Assembly (NCBI RefSeq): GCF_042432445.1
Contig: NZ_JBHLXE010000071.1
Span: forward strand, 23,162-87,161
Reading direction: 5' to 3'
DNA: 64,000 nucleotides
Source of the DNA: Thorsellia kenyensis
Lineage (GTDB): Bacteria; Pseudomonadota; Gammaproteobacteria; Enterobacterales; Thorselliaceae
This document shows positions 47,465 through 56,648 of this stretch, piece by piece. The notes beneath the pieces are model-generated. The model saw only the letters and a list, made by a program, of their open reading frames with translations. It searched no databases and was not told where the DNA came from. A program made the translations under genes and the position numbers. Every line of letters begins with the position of its first letter. The stretch's first letter is position 1.

Positions 47465-48637
47465 ATGTCTATTATCAATACAAATGTGATGTCACTAAAC
47501 ACACAATTAAATTTAAGCCGTTCACAATCTGCATTAGGTACAGCTATTGAGCGTTTATCTTCTGGCATGCGTATTAATAGCGCAAAAGACGATGCAGCAG
47601 GTCAAGCAATCGCTAACCGTTTTACATCTAACATCAAAGGGCTTGCTCAAGCTCGTCGTAATGCGATGGATGGTATTTCAATTGCACAAACAACTGAAGG
47701 CGCATTAAACGAAATCAATAACAACTTACAACGTGTACGTGAATTATCTGTTCAAGCGGCAAACGGTTCAAATTCACAAACTGATTTAAACTCTATCCAA
47801 GCAGAAGTTAAGCAACGTTTGAACGAAATAGATCGTATTTCAGGACAAACACAATTCAATGGTGTTAATGTTCTTGCTAAAAATAACAACCTTACTCTTC
47901 AAGTAGGTGCTAATGATAATGAAACTATTACGATTAATCTGAAAAAAACAGATAGTACTACATTAGGACTTGCAACTTTCAATGTGAATGGACCTCAAGG
48001 GACCTTAGCTGCAGCGGATGCAGCTACCTTCCAAAAAATCTTTGGGCAAACAACACAAGTTGCATCAGGTACGGTAGCCGATCTAGGTACAACGATTCAA
48101 GATGCTTTTGGAATTAGTGATGCAGTAGTCGATCCTGCGGTTTTAACTGATGCCAATGGAAATTTATTTGCTAAAGTTACTTTAGGGGACGCTGCTGAAG
48201 CAACAGATGTGACTATATTAGAAACTCAAGGTTTAAAAGCAGGACAGGATTACTATGTTAGTTTAAACATCGATGATGCAGATGTAACAACCGATCCTAC
48301 TGAGGCAGCATTTACTATCGATGGCAGCAAATTTACTGCTCAAACATTTTTAAGTGGCTCAACAACTAGCCCATTAGCTGCTATAGATGAAGCAATTGCG
48401 CAAGTTGACGCAATCCGTGGTGACTTGGGTGCGGTACAAAATCGTCTTGATTCAACTATCAACAACTTAGGGACCACTGTTAACAATTTGACTTCTTCAC
48501 GTAGCCGTATCGAAGATGCAGATTATGCAGTAGAGGTATCAAACATGAGTAGAGCACAAATTTTGCAACAAGCAGGTACATCTGTATTAGCCCAAGCTAA
48601 CCAAGTTCCACAGAATGTACTTTCTTTGCTTCGATAA
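47465..48637 (+). CDS. fliC: Flagellin, copy 1
   Basis: 390 residues. Conserved flagellin ends are present: the D0/D1 start MSIINTNVMSLNTQLNLSRS, LSSGMRINSAKDDAAGQAI, and the C-terminal DADYAVEVSNMSRAQILQQ ending in VPQNVLSLLR. The central D2/D3 region (about 170-310) is short and varies from copy 2. It polymerises into the flagellar filament after export by the flagellar type III system. AAGGAG precedes the ATG. A GC-rich hairpin terminator follows. No other flagellar structural gene is next to it. Confidence 0.96.
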   Translation: MSIINTNVMSLNTQLNLSRSQSALGTAIERLSSGMRINSAKDDAAGQAIANRFTSNIKGLAQARRNAMDGISIAQTTEGALNEINNNLQRVRELSVQAANGSNSQTDLNSIQAEVKQRLNEIDRISGQTQFNGVNVLAKNNNLTLQVGANDNETITINLKKTDSTTLGLATFNVNGPQGTLAAADAATFQKIFGQTTQVASGTVADLGTTIQDAFGISDAVVDPAVLTDANGNLFAKVTLGDAAEATDVTILETQGLKAGQDYYVSLNIDDADVTTDPTEAAFTIDGSKFTAQTFLSGSTTSPLAAIDEAIAQVDAIRGDLGAVQNRLDSTINNLGTTVNNLTSSRSRIEDADYAVEVSNMSRAQILQQAGTSVLAQANQVPQNVLSLLR

Positions 48638-48670
48638 TTTTTCTTCGTATTAATTAACCCCTTATTTTTT

Positions 48671-48692
48671 AAACCGCCGCAAGGCGGTTTTT
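48671..48692 (+). terminator. Flagellin 1 terminator
   Basis: AAACCGCC (48671-48678) and GGCGGTTT (48683-48690) with a GCAA tetraloop and a T-run. It lies 33 nt after the stop. Confidence 0.92.
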
Positions 48693-48829
48693 AGAAAACA
48701 AAAGACTATAAATTATAGTCCATACTGTAGCTGATTGCTTATTTCACTTCAAAAAGATTAATTTTACTCTATTTCTCTTCATTAAGTATAATTTCAAAGA
48801 TCACTCAAAACAACATTAGAAGGCTCTCC

Positions 48830-48895
48830 ATGTATTGTTATATGCTAACTATGCTGATAATTACTACCTTACTAATTTGTGCTCTTGGTGGTTAA
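48830..48895 (+). CDS. Possible 21-residue hydrophobic peptide
   Basis: ATG-started frame of 21 codons (MYCYMLTMLI..., ending CALGG) with AGAAGG about 7-10 nt before the start. Nearly all residues are hydrophobic, so it could be a small membrane peptide. There is no family match and it lies in the spacer between the two flagellin genes; it may be chance. Confidence 0.22.
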   Translation: MYCYMLTMLIITTLLICALGG

Positions 48896-49122
48896 GACAA
48901 GAAAGTGGTATGCCTCCTAAGATGTTTATCAATGTAAATAAATAATATATAAATATCCATTTTTTTATTCATTCCTATAAAAACATAAAATTATGCATCC
49001 TAAATATTAAAGAAAAGTAAATAAAAACCACCCTCTTAAATATATAGTATTGATTTAATTTACAAATAACACCTCCAATAAACAATATAAAAGCAAACCC
49101 CAAAAAAAACACACTTTTTTAC

Positions 49123-49149
49123 TAAAGTAAACGAAATGTCAGACGTTAA
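49123..49149 (+). promoter_or_regulatory. Candidate sigma28 promoter of flagellin 2
   Basis: TAAAGTAA (49123-49130), an 11-nt spacer and GACGTTAA (49142-49149) fit the FliA-type consensus TAAAGTTT-N11-GCCGATAA in spacing and 12 of 16 bases. It lies about 110 nt upstream of the flagellin 2 start. Confidence 0.55.
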
Positions 49150-49261
49150 TATAATTGCAACTGCATGAAGCAGTCAGCATAAACTACTAATATGTTGTAA
49201 AAATATCTCGTCATAATCTATTAATAAATAGATATGACTTAAAAAAAATAAGGGGCTCTAT

Positions 49262-50434
49262 ATGTCTATTATCAATACAAACATAATGTCATTAAACACT
49301 CAATTAAACTTAAGTAAATCACAATCTGCCTTAGGTACTGCTATAGAGCGTTTATCTTCTGGTATGCGTATCAACAGTGCTAAAGATGACGCAGCAGGCC
49401 AAGCGATTGCAAACCGTTTTACTTCGAACATAAAAGGTTTAACACAAGCTCGCCGTAATGCTATGGATGGTATTTCAATTGCTCAAACCACCGAAGGTGC
49501 TTTAAATGAAATCAATAACAACTTACAACGTGTTCGTGAGCTTTCAGTCCAAGCAGCTAATGGCTCAAACTCTCAAACGGATTTAAACTCAATTCAATCA
49601 GAAGTTAAACAACGTCTAGCTGAAATTGACCGTATATCTGAACAAACACAGTTCAATGGTGTGGATGTGCTTGCAAAAGATAACAATTTAACACTCCAAG
49701 TTGGCGCTAATGATAATGAGACCATTACTATTAATTTGAAAAAAACTGATAGCTTGACTCTTGGCCTATCAACATTTAATGTAAATGGTCCTCAAGGTGC
49801 TTTAGCCGCTGCAAATGCAACAACTTTCAAGGCTATTTTCGGTGATACTACGCAAGTAGCATCAGGTACTGCTGCTGCTCAAGGTACAACGATTGAAGAT
49901 GCTTTCGGCATTTCAACTTCTACTGTGGATCCTGCAGTATTAGCCGATGCGAATGGTAACTTATTTGCAAAAGTAACCTTAGGTGATGCCGCGGCTCCAA
50001 CAGATGTTACAATACTTGAATCTCAAGGCTTAACGGCTGGTGGAGTGTATTATATTGGTCTTAACATTGATGATGCAGATGTAACAACTGCTCCTGCAGT
50101 CGCTGCTTTTACTATTGATGGTACTAATTTTACAGCTAAAAATTTCCTAAGTGGTGCAACATCAGATCCATTAGCGACTATTGATGCAGCAATTTCTAAA
50201 GTTGATCAATTACGTGGTGACTTAGGGGCTGTTCAAAACCGTCTAGATTCAACTATTAATAACTTGGGTACTACCGTTAATAACTTAACTTCTTCACGTA
50301 GCCGCATCGAGGATGCAGACTATGCAGTTGAAGTTTCAAACATGAGTAGAGCTCAAATCTTGCAACAGGCTGGTACTTCTGTTCTTGCGCAAGCAAACCA
50401 AGTTCCACAAAATGTACTTTCTTTATTACGTTAA
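49262..50434 (+). CDS. fliC: Flagellin, copy 2
   Basis: 390 residues, exactly the length of copy 1, with near-identical first ~165 and last ~75 residues. The middle has many substitutions (for instance TVADLG versus TAAAQG, GQDYYVSL versus GGVYYIGL) but no net length change. A GGGG ribosome-binding site lies 8-11 nt before the ATG. A tandem flagellin pair like this occurs in other enterics (such as Proteus) and allows antigenic switching or mixed filaments. It has its own sigma28-like promoter and terminator. Confidence 0.96.
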   Translation: MSIINTNIMSLNTQLNLSKSQSALGTAIERLSSGMRINSAKDDAAGQAIANRFTSNIKGLTQARRNAMDGISIAQTTEGALNEINNNLQRVRELSVQAANGSNSQTDLNSIQSEVKQRLAEIDRISEQTQFNGVDVLAKDNNLTLQVGANDNETITINLKKTDSLTLGLSTFNVNGPQGALAAANATTFKAIFGDTTQVASGTAAAQGTTIEDAFGISTSTVDPAVLADANGNLFAKVTLGDAAAPTDVTILESQGLTAGGVYYIGLNIDDADVTTAPAVAAFTIDGTNFTAKNFLSGATSDPLATIDAAISKVDQLRGDLGAVQNRLDSTINNLGTTVNNLTSSRSRIEDADYAVEVSNMSRAQILQQAGTSVLAQANQVPQNVLSLLR

Positions 50435-50460
50435 TTTAATTCAAACTAATAAATAAATTT

Positions 50461-50484
50461 AAACCGCCGAAAGGCGGTTTTTTT
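50461..50484 (+). terminator. Flagellin 2 terminator
   Basis: AAACCGCC (50461-50468) and GGCGGTTT (50473-50480) with a GAAA tetraloop and a run of seven T. It is nearly identical to the flagellin 1 terminator. Confidence 0.93.
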
Positions 50485-50581
50485 ATGCACACAAGGATGT
50501 AAATCCAAATGACACCAGAATCAGATAGTTCTTAGTCTGAGAATAATTAACAAATGGTAAATTCAACAAATATATTGAAGT

Positions 50582-50685
50582 TATTACAAGTTGCAGGTGC
50601 GGATATTCTTCCGATGCCTCTTGAGTGGATGTTAAGTAATGCCAAAACCTGTATTTTGATTTTCATTGAGTATAAGTGCAGAACA
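50582..50685 (+). repeat. Dispersed intergenic repeat, copy A
   Basis: A stretch of about 100 nt that is roughly three-quarters identical to 58811-58912. Shared blocks include TTCCGATGCC, then TAATGC then AAAACCTG and ATTGAGTATA in the same order and spacing. Copies lie in unrelated intergenic regions. It may be a remnant of a mobile element or a structured repeat. Confidence 0.7.
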
Positions 50686-50937
50686 TCGAAAAAAATGTAT
50701 TACAATTAATTCAAATAGAACTGCTTCGGTATATTTAAGGGGGGGTATCGTCTATATCCTTCCTTGCTATAGAATAAAGGTTTAGTATAATTAATTTTAA
50801 GCTATGCAATTTCCGTTAAAATCTTTCAACAAGAAAGGTGCTTAAGACTAGATATCTAATACATTTCGACAATTGTTTGTTACAATATATTTACACTTAA
50901 AACACTTCAAGGATTTATATTAACATAGGATTATTAT

Positions 50938-52152
50938 ATGAAAGAACTACACGTAACAACACCTAATTACTTTTCCCGCTTTCAATGTATTGGTAATTCA
51001 TGTGTCGAGCATTGCTGTCGAGGCTGGAGTGTTAATATCGATAAAGAGACTTACAATAAATATAAAAATAGTGATGTGATTTTGATTAGAGACGTTGCAG
51101 AAAATCAAATGACCATACTCAAAAAAAATCAACTAAATTATGGACAAATAAAATTAAATGAGCAAGGAGACTGCCCTTTATTAGATACAGACAAACTTTG
51201 TTCTGTATATAAACATATGGGAGCTAATGCTTTAAGCCAAACCTGTACAACCTATCCTAGATTAACAAAAAATTTCAAAGAAGAAAAATTAAATTCTTTA
51301 TCCTTGTCATGCCCAGAAGCTACAAGACTTGTTCTTTTTGATGAAGATTCGATGTTGCAAGCACAAAGTATCGAAATAATACCTAAATACGATAATATCG
51401 CTTCTTTTAACCCAGCCCATAAAATAATCAACTTGTATTGTTCTAATATAATTATGTCACCGAGTCGACATATTGAAGAAAACTTATACGCTGTTATTAA
51501 ATTTTTGCTCTTTTGCGAAAAAGTGAACTTTGATGTAAATACTCACCTCGAGCAAATAGAAGGGATATTTTTCGCATTAATCAATGAACTTCAAAATCCT
51601 CCAGAGGAAAAGACCAGAAATCCAATTAAAAGCAGTGCCAGCAAACTTAAAATAACGCTACTTATCTTATTTCAAACAATAAGTAATGATTATTCTAATA
51701 GTAGAGCAAGACCTTATTTAACTGCAAATAACAGTAGCGTTCTGGCATTTTTTGATAATTTGTCAGAAGAGATGGATGCTGAATACCTTAATAATAAATT
51801 TTCACAAATCAATTGTTATTGGGATAATTTACTTTCTGAAGGTGTTTTGGCTAACCCTAGCATCTTAAAAAACTATTTCTTATACCGTTTTTATAACGAC
51901 TCATTTCCTGGAAGAGATCTAAAAAATAGTCTACGCCAATTCTATTATTTGCTAACGGATTATTTTTACCTTAAGACTTCATTGAGTGTAATTGCATCAA
52001 GAAAGCCTATAGAACAATCCGATATCATCACCATGTTCTACAGCTATCACACTTTAAAACAACATAACCAAGATATAGAAAAAAAGCTTGACGTCATTAT
52101 CAGTAAAGTAAATTTAGGTGATGATTTATCTGCTATTATGTTACTTGACTGA
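50938..52152 (+). CDS. fliB: Flagellin lysine-N-methylase FliB
   Basis: 404 residues. The N-terminal Cys-rich motif C-IGNS-C-VEH-CC-RGW and later CPLLDTDKLCSVYKHMG and QTCTTYPR match the FliB family. FliB methylates lysines on flagellin and is thought to use a bound iron-sulfur cluster. It follows the two flagellin genes on the same strand by 500 bp, which fits flagellin as its substrate. AGGA lies 8 nt before the ATG. The C-terminal half is poorly conserved. Confidence 0.92.
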   Translation: MKELHVTTPNYFSRFQCIGNSCVEHCCRGWSVNIDKETYNKYKNSDVILIRDVAENQMTILKKNQLNYGQIKLNEQGDCPLLDTDKLCSVYKHMGANALSQTCTTYPRLTKNFKEEKLNSLSLSCPEATRLVLFDEDSMLQAQSIEIIPKYDNIASFNPAHKIINLYCSNIIMSPSRHIEENLYAVIKFLLFCEKVNFDVNTHLEQIEGIFFALINELQNPPEEKTRNPIKSSASKLKITLLILFQTISNDYSNSRARPYLTANNSSVLAFFDNLSEEMDAEYLNNKFSQINCYWDNLLSEGVLANPSILKNYFLYRFYNDSFPGRDLKNSLRQFYYLLTDYFYLKTSLSVIASRKPIEQSDIITMFYSYHTLKQHNQDIEKKLDVIISKVNLGDDLSAIMLLD

Positions 52153-52215
52153 TTTATATCTCCAATTAAAAATGGCAGCCTAAATTAAAAAGTAGGTACA
52201 TTTATAGAATGAGTA

Positions 52216-52253
52216 GTCTCTTTAAGAAATAGTTCATAATTTCCTAAAGAGAC
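52216..52253. terminator. Two-way terminator between fliB and fabR
   Basis: GTCTCTTTA and TAAAGAGAC (52216-52224, 52245-52253) with an extended inner GAAAT/ATTTC form a long stem. It lies between convergent genes. Confidence 0.65.
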
Positions 52254-52254
52254 A

Positions 52255-52899
52255 TTAATGATTTTTCTTTTTTGCTTGTTTGTTTTTTTGTTGCTCTCGT
52301 CTATGCCAATGCAGTGCCCCTTTTGAGATCATCCTAAGCTGTATGATAAGACGCTCTTGAAGGGTTAACCTATCGTATGCATCACTATCTAGCGCCTCAG
52401 CCCCTGCATTAAAGACAATAATGACAATAGCTTCTGCTTGAGCTTCTGCAAATACTCTTGGCATTTTGTTCGCAGCTTCTAGGTAGCTTGCAAGTTCTGC
52501 TATAAAATGTTGCACTTCCCTAGCAACAGCAAAACGAAATGCTTCCGAAGTACCTGACCGTTCACGCAACAAGAGCCTAAATGCGTTAGGTTTATTTGCA
52601 ATAAACTCCATAAACGTTTCAACAGAGGTGCGAATAACACTCCCTCCTCTTGCAATACGTTGTCGAGATTGACGCATTAATTGCCTAAGCATTAAACCAC
52701 TCTCATCGACCATGGTAAGCCCTAACTCATCCATATCTTTAAAATGACGATAAAATGAGGTCGGAGCGATGCCAGCTTCTCTTGAAACTTCTCTTAAGCT
52801 CAATTGAGAAAAACTTCTGTCGGCACTTAATTGATTAAATGCAGCTTCAACTAAATTACGCCGAGTGCGCTCTTTTTGCTGCGCCCTTACTCCCATCAT
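52255..52899 (-). CDS. fabR: Fatty-acid biosynthesis repressor FabR (TetR family)
   Basis: 214 residues. The N-terminal TetR helix-turn-helix (about 8-55) is nearly identical to E. coli FabR: VRAQQKERTRRNLVEAAF and REVSREAGIAPTSFYRHF. The ligand domain segments DELGLTMVDESGLMLRQLMRQ and NAFRLLLRERSGTS also match. FabR represses fabA/fabB and adjusts the unsaturated fatty-acid ratio. Two ATGs start it (52899 and 52896). The first overlaps the stop of the upstream META-domain gene by 4 nt, an ATGA junction that implies translational coupling. In E. coli fabR neighbours different genes. Confidence 0.95.
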   Translation of the reverse strand: MMGVRAQQKERTRRNLVEAAFNQLSADRSFSQLSLREVSREAGIAPTSFYRHFKDMDELGLTMVDESGLMLRQLMRQSRQRIARGGSVIRTSVETFMEFIANKPNAFRLLLRERSGTSEAFRFAVAREVQHFIAELASYLEAANKMPRVFAEAQAEAIVIIVFNAGAEALDSDAYDRLTLQERLIIQLRMISKGALHWHRREQQKNKQAKKKNH

Positions 52900-53831
52900 T
52901 GCTGGCCTGACTCACTCATCTCAACGACAAGTTCTAAGACATAAAAAGGAAAAGCTGTTGAAACACCAGAAAAAGGTACGTTTGACGACTCACTATTTTT
53001 ATCAAACTCAAAGCGTCTTACCCTAATTGTATGATAATAACCAGCCTCTAAAGAGAAATTGTAAATATTAGCCGCAGGAATTTCTTGCCATGCTTCGTTT
53101 GGAATGATTTTTCTATAGGATTCATCATATTGAATTTCGCGAACATAAAGACAAGTATTAGCCTTCTGCCCATTAGAACTACAAGAACCTGATGTCGGTT
53201 TAACTTCAAAAAATAAGACTGTCCCTTCCTGATCAAAATAGGCCTCAGGAGTAATAAATCCTTTAAAAGTAAAACTTGTATTATTGGCATCACGAAGCGT
53301 CAACAACGGTTGCTTATTTGACCTATCGATAATTGGGGTTTGTGCAGTTGATAAAATGCTAATGACGCTATCATCTCTAATAGCGATATTGGGATTCACG
53401 CAAGCACGCATATTTTGGGCAACTGCACCAAAAGTTATACTGTTATTTTCAGCCAGACTGAATCCAGCCATTTGTTGATTACACGTATAATTTGCATTCA
53501 CTCGGCCATTTGAAAACCTAAGCTCTACATTAGGCGTATCCTGGCTTATTAGATGCTCTAAACCAACCAGTGGAGTCCCGTCATTTTTCTTTGCATCGAT
53601 AAGCTCCCAACGGTTATCTTCTAGCATCGCTAACATGACTGATGAACTTAAGCTACCATCAGGTGTATTACTCTCTGTTTTGACTTTATTTTCATCGATT
53701 GTTGCAGGGGGATTATTAATTTCTTGGGCAACTTTTGAGGGTGTTTCTTCTACGGGTTTTGGAGCCATCGCAAAAAGGGCTGAGCTCATCATTAAACTGA
53801 TTATACTAAACGAAAATTGAGATATTTTCAT
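52896..53831 (-). CDS. META domain plus DUF4377 periplasmic protein
   Basis: 311 residues. A signal peptide (about 1-21, cleaved near ALFA) is followed by a low-complexity spacer and a META domain (about 70-190: NRWELIDAKKNDG, GRVNANYTCNQQMAGF). A DUF4377 domain follows (about 205-305: CLYVREIQYDESYRK, EAWQEI, YNFSLEAGYYHTIRVRR). Both domains occur in envelope proteins of uncertain role (HslJ, heat-shock and antibiotic tolerance). There is no lipobox, so it should be soluble in the periplasm. It is translationally coupled to fabR. Confidence 0.75.
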   Translation of the reverse strand: MKISQFSFSIISLMMSSALFAMAPKPVEETPSKVAQEINNPPATIDENKVKTESNTPDGSLSSSVMLAMLEDNRWELIDAKKNDGTPLVGLEHLISQDTPNVELRFSNGRVNANYTCNQQMAGFSLAENNSITFGAVAQNMRACVNPNIAIRDDSVISILSTAQTPIIDRSNKQPLLTLRDANNTSFTFKGFITPEAYFDQEGTVLFFEVKPTSGSCSSNGQKANTCLYVREIQYDESYRKIIPNEAWQEIPAANIYNFSLEAGYYHTIRVRRFEFDKNSESSNVPFSGVSTAFPFYVLELVVEMSESGQQ

Positions 53832-54046
53832 GTCTATATATCCTTATACTGATTAATTAAATCTGCTATGCTGATTTTAGGTATTAAAAATTAAAAGCTA
53901 CTTAAACAAGCGTTTCTTCTCCTCTACACTTGGATAAGTTATCTCATTATATTACTCTTAATTTCTCAAGGGCTTAGCTCACTTACTTTTATAGAATAAC
54001 AAAGTAGATTAGCCGTACATCAAACACAACTCAAATAACTACTGAC

Positions 54047-54505
54047 TTATTTACGGCCTGTGTGACCAAAGCCACCCTCAGCTCTTTGAGTCAATTGAAA
54101 ATCACTTACCAGGTTAAATTTCGCTTGTACCACTGGCACTAAAACGAGCTGAGCAATTCTTTCACCAGGTTCAATGATAAATGTCGTCTGTCCTCTATTC
54201 CAGACAGATATCATCAGTTCTCCTTGATAATCAGAATCGATAAGCCCGACTAAATTACCAAGAACAATACCATGTTTGTGACCTAAACCAGAGCGAGGAA
54301 GTAACATTGCTGCTAGACCAGGATCACCTATATGAATAGCAATACCTGTTCCAATAAGTTGAGTTTCACCTGGCTTTAAAGTGACAGACTCATCAAGACA
54401 CGCCCGGAGATCTAATCCAGCAGATCCTTCTGTTGCATAGGTAGGTAACTCTATACTTTTCCCAATCTTATCATTGAGTATTTTTACGTCAACTGATTGC
54501 ATCAT
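54047..54505 (-). CDS. dut: Deoxyuridine 5'-triphosphate nucleotidohydrolase (dUTPase)
   Basis: 152 residues, the family length. The five trimeric-dUTPase motifs are present, including GSAGLDLRA, PRSGLGHKHG, GNLVGLIDSDYQGEL, ERIAQLVLVPV and the C-terminal RAEGGFGHTGR. It splits dUTP to dUMP, keeping uracil out of DNA. It lies after coaBC on the same strand, in the conserved coaBC-dut pair, here 325 nt apart. The usual slmA downstream is absent. Confidence 0.97.
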   Translation of the reverse strand: MMQSVDVKILNDKIGKSIELPTYATEGSAGLDLRACLDESVTLKPGETQLIGTGIAIHIGDPGLAAMLLPRSGLGHKHGIVLGNLVGLIDSDYQGELMISVWNRGQTTFIIEPGERIAQLVLVPVVQAKFNLVSDFQLTQRAEGGFGHTGRK

Positions 54506-54830
54506 TCTTTCCTTGTGGTAATTATTAATAATTTTGAGTGTTTAAAGCAATTAATAGTAAGCATATCTCCATCAACTCACATATCACAAGATATTAAATC
54601 TCATATTATATATTGTTAATTAACTGCTGCTTTCGTCTTATCCTATTAATTCTTTATGTTAATTTATTGCAAATTCACGTATTTTTTGTTAGCCGCTTTT
54701 ATTTTTTTCTTTATTTTTGTTTTTAAAGAATTAACCTGAGCTATCAATTCACTTTTTTGTCCTGCTTGTTAGCCTTATATTCACATCTAATTATTAAATA
54801 CGTTTTTAGTGCAGTAAAGGAAATCAGACA
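54506..54830. other. Gap between coaBC and dut
   Basis: About 325 AT-rich bases without a gene; in E. coli the two genes overlap or abut, so this gap is large. It likely holds a dut promoter. Confidence 0.4.
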
Positions 54831-56171
54831 TTACTGAGAGAGTTTTAGCTCATTTTTTATCATCGTTAATAAAGTATGAGCTAACTCTATTTTACTGTCT
54901 TTCAATGTCACTTCTATTCCGCCCTTGGTCAAAATAAGCAGCTGATTATTATCACTATTAAATCCTATTTCAACATCACTCACATCATTAGCACAAATCA
55001 TATCAAGATCTTTGCGTTTAAGCTTATCTTGTGCATATTTTGCTACTTCTTGCGTTTCTGCTGCAAACCCTACAACGTAGGGTCTTTTCTTTAGTTGAGC
55101 TACTGAATGAATAATATCAGGGTTTTGCACTAATGTCAGTGCCAGTGTGACTTGTTCTTTCTTTTTCTTAATTTTTTGAGCGTTTACTTCTTGCATTCTA
55201 TAGTCGGCTACAGCTGCTGTACCGATGAATATATCTTGCTCTTCTATCTTTTGATGAACAGCCTGATACATCTCTAGCGCACTAACTACTGAAATCATTT
55301 CAACACCCTCGGGTTTTGGAAGATTTACAGGTCCAGAGATTAATGTAACAAGTGCGCCCCGTAATGAAGCTGCTTGAGCGATTGAGTACCCCATTTTCCC
55401 TGAACTATGATTACTGATATACCTTACCGGATCGAGTGCTTCTCTGGTAGGTCCCGCTGTTATCATAATACGAAGTCCGCGCAGAGAAATATCTTTGCGT
55501 TCAGTAAATTTTTCATCATGCTCAGCATGTTCTATTTCGTTTTGTGGTTCTGGATTTTGTGAAACATTCCCTTCAATTTCATGTTGTATACGCGTTACAA
55601 TTTCACTTGGTTCAATCATCCGTCCTTTGCCTATATCTCCGCATGCTTGAGAGCCTAATGCTGGTCCCCATATTTTAATTGAAGGCATTGTTGATAATTC
55701 GCGTAAATTCCTTTGAACTAATGCAGAGTGATACATTTGCTGATTCATGGCTGGCACAATTGCTATAGGCGCAGCAGTTGCCAATAATAGCGTGGTTAAT
55801 AAATCATTTGCCAAGCCTGCATTTAACCGGCCTATAAAATCAGCGCTTGCAGGCGCTACCACGACAATATCGGCCCATTTAGCAAGTTCAATGTGTCCCA
55901 TGGCTGCTTCAGCTGATTCATCGAGCAATGTCGTTGCTACAGGATGCCCACTTACCGCTTGAAGCGTGAGAGGAGTTATAAATGCCTTAGCACCTTCTGT
56001 CATTACCACTCTGACATTAGCCCCATTATCTCTTAATCTTCTGACAACTTCGGGGATTTTATACGCAGCAATTCCCCCAGTGATCCCAATAAGACAGTTA
56101 ACCCCAGTTAAAATTGATTTTGTGCTTTGGCACCCTTTATCCAAGCTAGCCTCGGTGGTATGATTCATCAT
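54831..56171 (-). CDS. coaBC: Bifunctional phosphopantothenoylcysteine decarboxylase / phosphopantothenate-cysteine ligase
   Basis: 446 residues. The N-terminal CoaC flavoprotein domain (GITGGIAAYKIPEVVRRLR, the His in AAMGHIELAKWAD, VPAMNQQMY, SQACGDIGKGRM) leads to the CoaB ligase domain from about residue 225 (ITAGPTREALDPVRYISNHSSGKMGY, AAVADYR, QNPDII, VGFAAET). Together they make 4'-phosphopantetheine on the way to coenzyme A. It is divergent from radC, as in relatives. A Glu/Asn-rich linker joins the two domains. Confidence 0.97.
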   Translation of the reverse strand: MMNHTTEASLDKGCQSTKSILTGVNCLIGITGGIAAYKIPEVVRRLRDNGANVRVVMTEGAKAFITPLTLQAVSGHPVATTLLDESAEAAMGHIELAKWADIVVVAPASADFIGRLNAGLANDLLTTLLLATAAPIAIVPAMNQQMYHSALVQRNLRELSTMPSIKIWGPALGSQACGDIGKGRMIEPSEIVTRIQHEIEGNVSQNPEPQNEIEHAEHDEKFTERKDISLRGLRIMITAGPTREALDPVRYISNHSSGKMGYSIAQAASLRGALVTLISGPVNLPKPEGVEMISVVSALEMYQAVHQKIEEQDIFIGTAAVADYRMQEVNAQKIKKKKEQVTLALTLVQNPDIIHSVAQLKKRPYVVGFAAETQEVAKYAQDKLKRKDLDMICANDVSDVEIGFNSDNNQLLILTKGGIEVTLKDSKIELAHTLLTMIKNELKLSQ

Positions 56172-56294
56172 TTTATCCTTTTTATCATATAGATCTCATA
56201 AGTATAATTTAAATAAGGTATGAGGGTATCTTAGTTTTTATCAATTATTAGAGAAAAAATTAACAAAATAGAGTCTACCAGTAGTATCATTGAT

Positions 56295-56510
56295 ATCTTT
56301 TGCATAAATCATTATGACTAGCATTGCTATATTTATCAATTAAATCTAAATGGCTTTTCAGATCAATGCCAACTCTAGAGGGTATTCCTACCTAGTCGCC
56401 TCTTAGCAAATTTGACTTAGTCTGCAAAAAAGCCTCAAAACCTTCCACTTCAACATCATCAATCAAAAAAATCTTAGTTTTATGCCGCAATTTATTTATT
56501 GATTCAATTA
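56295..56510 (-). pseudogene. Decayed reading frame of unknown origin between coaBC and radC
   Basis: On the minus strand a frame of about 70 codons runs with a single internal stop (56374-56376), through LYVIIESINKLRHKT, VEVEGFEAFLQTKS and, after the stop, GIPSRVGIDLKSHLDLIDKY. Such openness is unusual in this AT-rich spacer, and the residue mix looks protein-like. The second half could be a helix-turn-helix from a transposase or repressor, but no family was identified with confidence. Confidence 0.35.
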
Positions 56511-56648
56511 TAACGTATAATATTTATCTGATTAGACATTTTATTTCTCGATAAACAATCTATTGGAAAGATGCTACGGGATATCCTGTCTATCCTTTAA
56601 AAAAACACGGATTAGCCTACTTGATTAAAAAGACATAGGTATTCATGG

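Larger units (their letters stand above)
50435..50937. other. Region between flagellin 2 and fliB
   Basis: About 500 bp. It contains the flagellin 2 terminator and one copy of a dispersed repeat (50582-50685). The 250 nt before fliB probably carry its promoter. No gene is recognised. Confidence 0.4.
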
